Assembly (NCBI RefSeq): GCF_004366035.1
Contig: NZ_SOEE01000010.1
Location: 151,306 to 215,305, forward strand
Reading direction: 5' to 3'
DNA: 64,000 bases
From: Cytobacillus oceanisediminis
Lineage (GTDB): Bacteria > Bacillota > Bacilli > Bacillales > Cytobacillaceae
The first letter of the stretch is position 1. The number at the start of each line of letters is the position of its first letter. Below, in pieces: positions 60,211 to 64,000 of this stretch. The position numbers were made by a program, and so were the translations under genes. The notes below the pieces were generated by a model that ran no database searches, was not told the origin of the DNA, and saw only the letters and a list, made by a program, of their open reading frames with translations.

Positions 60211-61356
60211 ATGAAAGGAATTTATATAAAAGAGGTGGTACTACATCATACTAGGGTATCTTTGAAAGCCCCATTTACTACAAGTTTTGGCACTATCCAA
60301 TCTAAAGATGTTTGTATCGTTGAAGTAATTGACGAATCTGGTATCTCAGGTTGGGGAGAAACGGTTACCAGCAATGAACCATATTATAACGAGGAAACAA
60401 CTTATACCGCAGTTTATATGTTAAAAGATTTCCTTATTCCTAGAATTCTTCAAAAAAAAATCTCCCATCCTAAAGTAATTCATAACATGCTCTCTTTTGT
60501 ACGCAGAAACCAAATAGCTAAAGCTGCCCTTGAAACGGCCATGTGGGATGTTTTTGCGAAGAAGAATGGAAATTCATTGTCAGAGGTTCTTGGAGGGATA
60601 AAGAAAGAGATAGCCGTTGGAAAAAGCATTGGTATTCAAGAAACACCTGATCAATTAGTTGAAAAGGTAGGGATGTATGTTAAGGAGGGATTTAAAAAAA
60701 TAAAAGTAAAAATTGCCCCAGGAGCTGACATTGAATATATCGGTGCTGTTCGCAAGAAATATCCCGATGTCCCCCTTATGGCTGATGCTAATTCCGCTTA
60801 TACCTTAGAGCATATTGAACACCTCAAAAAGTTGGACAAATATAACCTCATGATGATTGAACAGCCTTTGGCCCATGATGATATTATTGATCATGCTATT
60901 TTACAGAAAAACATCTCTACACCAATCTGTCTTGATGAAAGTATTCATAGTTATGAAGATGCACGAAAGGCAATTGAACTTGGCAGCTGCAAGATCATAA
61001 ATATAAAAATCGGCCGTGTTGGAGGGCTCCAGGAATCTATTAGAATCCATGATTTATGTAAAGTACATAATATTCCTGTATGGTGCGGAGGAATGCTAGA
61101 GACTGGAATAGCAAGAGCCCATAATATTCATATGACAGCACTATCTAATTTCACGATACCTGGAGATACGGCTCCTTCTTCCCATTATTGGAAAGATGAT
61201 ATAGTAAAGCCCGAAATCACAATGGAAAATGGATACATCCAGGTTCCAGAAGAATTGGGAATAGGTTATGAAATTGATCGAGAGAAATTGAAGAAAATAT
61301 TGACTCGTTCCGAAAGAATCTATTCAATTGAATCTACTCATCCAATCCCAGGATAG
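60211..61356 (+). CDS. Enolase-superfamily N-acylamino acid racemase-like, second copy
   Basis: This 381-residue protein keeps all active-site residues of the family: KxK at 165-167, D192 (ADANSAY), E217 (IEQPL), D242 (LDES) and K266 (NIKIGRVGG). It is a close paralogue of the protein at 11427-12539 and starts 2 bases after the M20 gene, with AAGGAGTG upstream. There is no acyltransferase gene in this cluster, so substrates may arrive already N-acylated. OSBS activity cannot be excluded from sequence. Confidence 0.87.
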   Translation: MKGIYIKEVVLHHTRVSLKAPFTTSFGTIQSKDVCIVEVIDESGISGWGETVTSNEPYYNEETTYTAVYMLKDFLIPRILQKKISHPKVIHNMLSFVRRNQIAKAALETAMWDVFAKKNGNSLSEVLGGIKKEIAVGKSIGIQETPDQLVEKVGMYVKEGFKKIKVKIAPGADIEYIGAVRKKYPDVPLMADANSAYTLEHIEHLKKLDKYNLMMIEQPLAHDDIIDHAILQKNISTPICLDESIHSYEDARKAIELGSCKIINIKIGRVGGLQESIRIHDLCKVHNIPVWCGGMLETGIARAHNIHMTALSNFTIPGDTAPSSHYWKDDIVKPEITMENGYIQVPEELGIGYEIDREKLKKILTRSERIYSIESTHPIPG

Positions 61357-61650
61357 TTAAAAAAAGATATTTTTTAGAGGAAAAATTCATATATCGCTTG
61401 GAGTTACAAGGGGTAAACATCCTTCATAAAATTAGAAGAATTGATTAAACCAAGTCTTTAATAATACAATCGGGTGCTTATGTTCAAAATTAGCTGCTAA
61501 TCAGGCAGCTTTTTCTAATTCAACAAACGGGGCAGGTTTGTTGAATAAGAGCTTTCTTATAATGAAAGCATTTATAATAATGAGTGTAAATTTAAACATA
61601 AAAATGGAGTGGATAGGGTGTCGGCTTCTATTTTCTAAGGGGGAAGAAAA
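61357..61650. repeat. Gap with terminator-like hairpin and dispersed repeat element
   Basis: At 61491-61516 AGCTGC and GCAGCT pair around TAATCAG and run into TTTTTC. Directly after, TTCAACAAAC (61519-61528) and GTTTGTTGAA (61536-61545) flank GGGGCAG in a perfect 10-base inverted repeat. Similar GGGGC(A/T)G-plus-TTTG elements recur near 62583 and 63402. I find no gene here. Confidence 0.65.
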
Positions 61651-61851
61651 TTAAAAAAGTGGCATTTTTTTATATGGATCTTAATGATAATTGTAACTGT
61701 ATTAGGTGTGTTCGGACAAGCTTTAGACTATTTTATGGATGAACAAATGGCTAATACATATCCTACGGTATATTACTTATTATATTACTCACAAAACAAA
61801 TACTTAGTGTTGAATTACGAAGTGATAACTAAAAGTTTGAAAAAAGGTTAG
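61651..61851 (+). pseudogene. Small membrane protein frame without a normal start codon
   Basis: A frame of about 66 codons ends at TAG 61849-61851 and encodes KKWHFFIWILMIIVTVLGVF followed by GQALDYFMDEQMANTYP, i.e. one membrane helix and a short exterior part. AAGGGGG lies at the right distance, but the codon at the expected start is TTA, probably a mutated TTG. An internal ATG at 61684 would truncate the helix. It may be a recent pseudogene or use an unusual start. I do not recognise the family. Confidence 0.4.
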
Positions 61852-61986
61852 ACTGCTATGCCCTCTTATTCTTCTTTGTTAGTTACGTAACATTGTAAAG
61901 GAATTAGAGGATTTGATGGAGAATTCATAGTATTAATCCTTTATTTAGTTAGGCGCAATCATCAAGTGTTTTAGGAGGAAAAGCAG

Positions 61987-62505
61987 ATGGATTTGATATA
62001 CCCAATTGGTCAATTTCAATTTGATGGTGAAATTACTAACAATGTTACGAGCATTTGGATAAATGAGATTGAAGATTTACCAAGATTATTACGAGATGCT
62101 GTAAGGGACTTAGATAATATAAAGCTAGATACAGCCTATCGTACAGGAGGGTGGACTGTTCGACAAGTAATACATCATCTTGCGGATAGTCATATGAATG
62201 CCTATGTTCGCACTAAATTGGCTCTTACGGAAGAAACCCCTGTAATTAAGCCATATGATGAAACAAGTTGGGCGGAACTATCTGATTATAAATTGTCGAT
62301 TGATATTTCACTTTCACTTCTCGAAGTATTGCACAAACGCTGGACCTGCCTATTACGTAGTCTAAGTCCAGCTGATATGGAAAAAACATTTATTCACCCA
62401 GATTCAGGAGAAGTTTCAATAGGTGAAAATATCGGAATCTACGCTTGGCATGGTAAACATCATCTTGCGCATATTACTTCTTTATGTAATCGCATGGGCT
62501 GGTAA
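61987..62505 (+). CDS. DinB-like protein, YfiT/BstA (bacillithiol S-transferase) type
   Basis: This 172-residue protein matches the YfiT/BstA branch of the DinB superfamily, metal-dependent enzymes some of which are bacillithiol-S-transferases. Its length and opening ([15 protein letters not shown]) fit. The metal-ligand His triad is visible: [16 protein letters not shown] near residue 65 and [16 protein letters not shown] near the end. AGGAGGAAAAG precedes the ATG. It implies that the host makes bacillithiol, as expected for Bacillaceae. Confidence 0.9.
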   Translation: MDLIYPIGQFQFDGEITNNVTSIWINEIEDLPRLLRDAVRDLDNIKLDTAYRTGGWTVRQVIHHLADSHMNAYVRTKLALTEETPVIKPYDETSWAELSDYKLSIDISLSLLEVLHKRWTCLLRSLSPADMEKTFIHPDSGEVSIGENIGIYAWHGKHHLAHITSLCNRMGW

Positions 62506-62545
62506 GTGTTTAGTTGAATTAATACAATTAAATTACTATAAAATC

Positions 62546-62573
62546 TGGCTGCCAAAACTGGCGGCTTTTTTCT
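62546..62573 (+). terminator. Intrinsic terminator after the YfiT gene
   Basis: GGCTGCCA and TGGCGGC pair (one G-T) around AAAC, followed by TTTTTTC. Confidence 0.8.
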
Positions 62574-62594
62574 TTTTGAACTAAAGGGGCAGAT

Positions 62595-62750
62595 TTGACT
62601 AATTTTATCATTAAGGAATTTATCCAAGAAGATCTGTATAATCATGATGATAGTATAGAGTCCTTCAATAAGATTCTACACAATATAGGTTCATACTATT
62701 TTATTGAAGAATTTGAGGAGAAAAATTGGATTTATTTATCCCAAGATTAA
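62595..62750 (+). CDS. Possible small protein
   Basis: TTG 62595 with AAAGGGG 5 bases upstream opens a 51-codon acidic frame (TNFIIKEFIQEDLYNHDDSI, ending EKNWIYLSQD). It is not recognised. The ribosome-like site is also part of the GGGGCAG repeat element found at 61529 and 63402, so the start may be fortuitous or the frame may be a gene remnant. Confidence 0.35.
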   Translation: MTNFIIKEFIQEDLYNHDDSIESFNKILHNIGSYYFIEEFEEKNWIYLSQD

Positions 62751-62830
62751 TAAATGTAAAATGCAACAAAAGAATTGTCATAAATCAAATTATTTCACTG
62801 TTAACAATCTACGAAGCATCAGTTGAGCAG

Positions 62831-63199
62831 CTATGCTTCTGACCTTTTAACTTTCTTCCATTGTGAATACATCTCAAACACTGAAATAAATAAGACTAAC
62901 CATAAAAACCCATTGTCAAAGGCTATACCAGAAGATGATTGACCTCCTAAAATTGTAAATAACCCCATTAAAATCAGGATATAGATGGTCGAAAAAATTT
63001 GCCATTTTAGTATGTCTTTATTGTTTGTGTTTCTGTATTCCTTGAACATCAGACTAAACAAGAAAAGTCCTAAAATAAGTGCAATAAGAACAACTTTTGG
63101 AATTGCGTTAGCAAGTGGAATGTTAGGGAAATAGTCATAAACAAATAAGAGCGTAAAAGCCAAAATAACAATAAAATCTAATGGTTTTAGAAATTTAAT
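62831..63199 (-). CDS. Hypothetical membrane protein, probable ATT start
   Basis: This protein of about 122 residues has four hydrophobic helices (FIVILAFTLLFVYDYFPNI; VVLIALILGLFLFSLMF; IFSTIYILILMGLFTILGG; FLWLVLFISVFEMY) and a basic C-terminus. The first normal start codon (TTG 63163) would cut into helix 1. AAAAAGGGGG is followed after 7 bases by ATT 63199, giving KFLKPLDFIVILAF and a complete first helix, so ATT is the likely start. I do not recognise the family. Confidence 0.65.
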   Translation of the reverse strand: MKFLKPLDFIVILAFTLLFVYDYFPNIPLANAIPKVVLIALILGLFLFSLMFKEYRNTNNKDILKWQIFSTIYILILMGLFTILGGQSSSGIAFDNGFLWLVLFISVFEMYSQWKKVKRSEA

Positions 63200-63397
63200 A
63201 AGACTACCCCCTTTTTCTAAATTATACCATATCCCTAATGGTATTCATTTAATAAAAAGCAGCAAAGTTTACGAAAAGAGCCTTATTAAAAGTTCCCTGG
63301 AAAAAATTTTTGACGAGAAAAATACATTTGATAAAAGAGCGTTGCGTTGATCTTTATAAGAAGGATTGGTGCTATTTTATATTAAATTCCTTTTAAA

Positions 63398-63421
63398 CTA
63401 ACGGGGCTGGTTTGTTGAAGA
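63398..63421 (+). repeat. Third copy of the GGGGC(A/T)G repeat element
   Basis: ACTAACGGGGCTGGTTTGTTGAA matches the arm-and-loop core at 61519-61545 except for its left arm. It is flanked by A/T-rich non-coding sequence. Confidence 0.55.
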
Positions 63422-63479
63422 AGGTGAAAGAAAAAAAGCAGCGAATTAATTAAGTATTCTATTAATGCGAGGTCAGGAT

Positions 63480-63887
63480 ATGTTACCACCAAAACATATT
63501 GTTTCAGCAGCAACTATTGTACTTAATGAGCAAAAAGAGATTTTATTAATTAAAGGTCCTCGTAGAGGATGGGAAATGCCTGGGGGACAGGTTGAAGAAG
63601 GAGAATCATTAAAGGACGCTGCAATCAGGGAAACAAAAGAAGAAACTGGTATAGATATTGAAGTTTTAAAATTTTGTGGAGTATACCAAAATGTAAGTGA
63701 TTCTATATGTAACACATTGTTTTTGGGAAAACCAATCGGAGGAGAACTGACAACATCTCCAGAGAGTTTAGAGGTAGGATTCTTTCCAGTTAAAAAAGCC
63801 TTGGAAATGGTCACTTGGAAAAATTTTAGGCAAAGAATTGAGTTTAGTTTAAACGAAAAACTTCATCCTTTTTATATCGAATTTTGA
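63480..63887 (+). CDS. Nudix hydrolase
   Basis: This protein of about 135 residues has a complete Nudix box: GGQVEEGESLKDAAIRETKE followed by ETGI fits Gx5Ex7REUxEExGU, with the catalytic Glu pair in KEETG. It opens with VSAATIVLNEQKEILLIKGPRRGWEMPGG. The substrate (nucleoside diphosphate derivative) cannot be assigned. ATG 63480 is preferred over 63465 since GAGGTCAGG lies just upstream. Nothing is recognised in the last 113 bases of the window. Confidence 0.9.
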   Translation: MLPPKHIVSAATIVLNEQKEILLIKGPRRGWEMPGGQVEEGESLKDAAIRETKEETGIDIEVLKFCGVYQNVSDSICNTLFLGKPIGGELTTSPESLEVGFFPVKKALEMVTWKNFRQRIEFSLNEKLHPFYIEF

Positions 63888-64000
63888 TTTAAGATACATT
63901 TAGCTAAACCAGCTAATAGTTTGTCAACATTTTTCAATGAAATAGAATTTTTAGTATGGTAAGCTAAAAATAAGCATGCCAAATAACCTTCCATTATGTC

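Overview
The window looks like the chromosome of an aerobic, spore-forming member of the Bacillaceae (Cytobacillus/Mesobacillus/Bacillus-like). The reasons are two germinant-receptor operons, a B. subtilis-type mtlA-mtlR-mtlD operon, a DUF3231 protein, a YvrJ/DUF2922/DUF1659/sigma-factor cluster, a BstA/YfiT-type protein (bacillithiol organisms), strong GGAGG ribosome binding sites and many TTG/GTG starts. I see no rRNA, tRNA, prophage, insertion sequence or CRISPR array.

Layout. 0-4.1 kb: YfcC-family transporter and isoaspartyl dipeptidase (iadA), then an SDR/ArsR pair and the relic of a zinc-binding lipoprotein gene. 4.7-8.4 kb: gerA-gerB-gerC germinant receptor. 8.6-12.5 kb: RpiR regulator, M20 acylase, GNAT acyltransferase and N-acylamino-acid racemase-like enolase, the gene set of the known D-to-L amino acid conversion pathway. 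12.6-27.8 kb: mixed single genes (YkvI, MocR regulator, class D beta-lactamase, RidA, RlmA-type rRNA methyltransferase with an attenuator-like leader, transporters, VOC proteins, a phospholipase A2-like protein, a decayed peptidase E, cysteine desulfurase, DUF3231). 28.07-29.29 kb: about 24 copies of a 52-bp tandem repeat. 29.4-31.2 kb: a DsbA/FrnE-like gene whose first active-site Cys codon is TGA, and a cupin protein. 31.3-36.1 kb: second germinant receptor operon (order B-A-C) and a DUF2243 pair. 36.2-41.5 kb: mannitol operon. 41.5-42.4 kb: two more tandem-repeat arrays, one related to the 28-kb array. 42.5-51.8 kb: a GntR-controlled locus joining a polyamine-type ABC importer, a three-part flavin/iron-sulfur amine dehydrogenase, a DUF1904 tautomerase-like protein and another flavin oxidase. 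51.9-54.1 kb: small conserved proteins, a sigma factor and an HTH protein beside a 65-bp inverted repeat. 54.4-55.1 kb: a Fur-box-controlled small operon. 56.7-61.4 kb: a second, more A/T-rich YfcC/RpiR/M20/enolase cluster without the GNAT gene. The rest holds a BstA-like DinB protein, small membrane proteins and a Nudix hydrolase.

How the genes work together. The two RpiR/M20/enolase clusters fit salvage of N-acylated or D-amino acids, perhaps imported by the adjacent YfcC carriers. The 42.5-51.8 kb locus looks like a self-contained catabolic unit for a secondary amine, imino acid or opine-like compound: three related palindromes lie before the regulator, the importer and the DUF1904 gene. 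The most unusual single observation is the possible selenocysteine codon at 29458-29460, followed at a suitable distance by a hairpin. It needs a check against the rest of the genome, because a plainly dead gene (pepE) lies 5 kb away.
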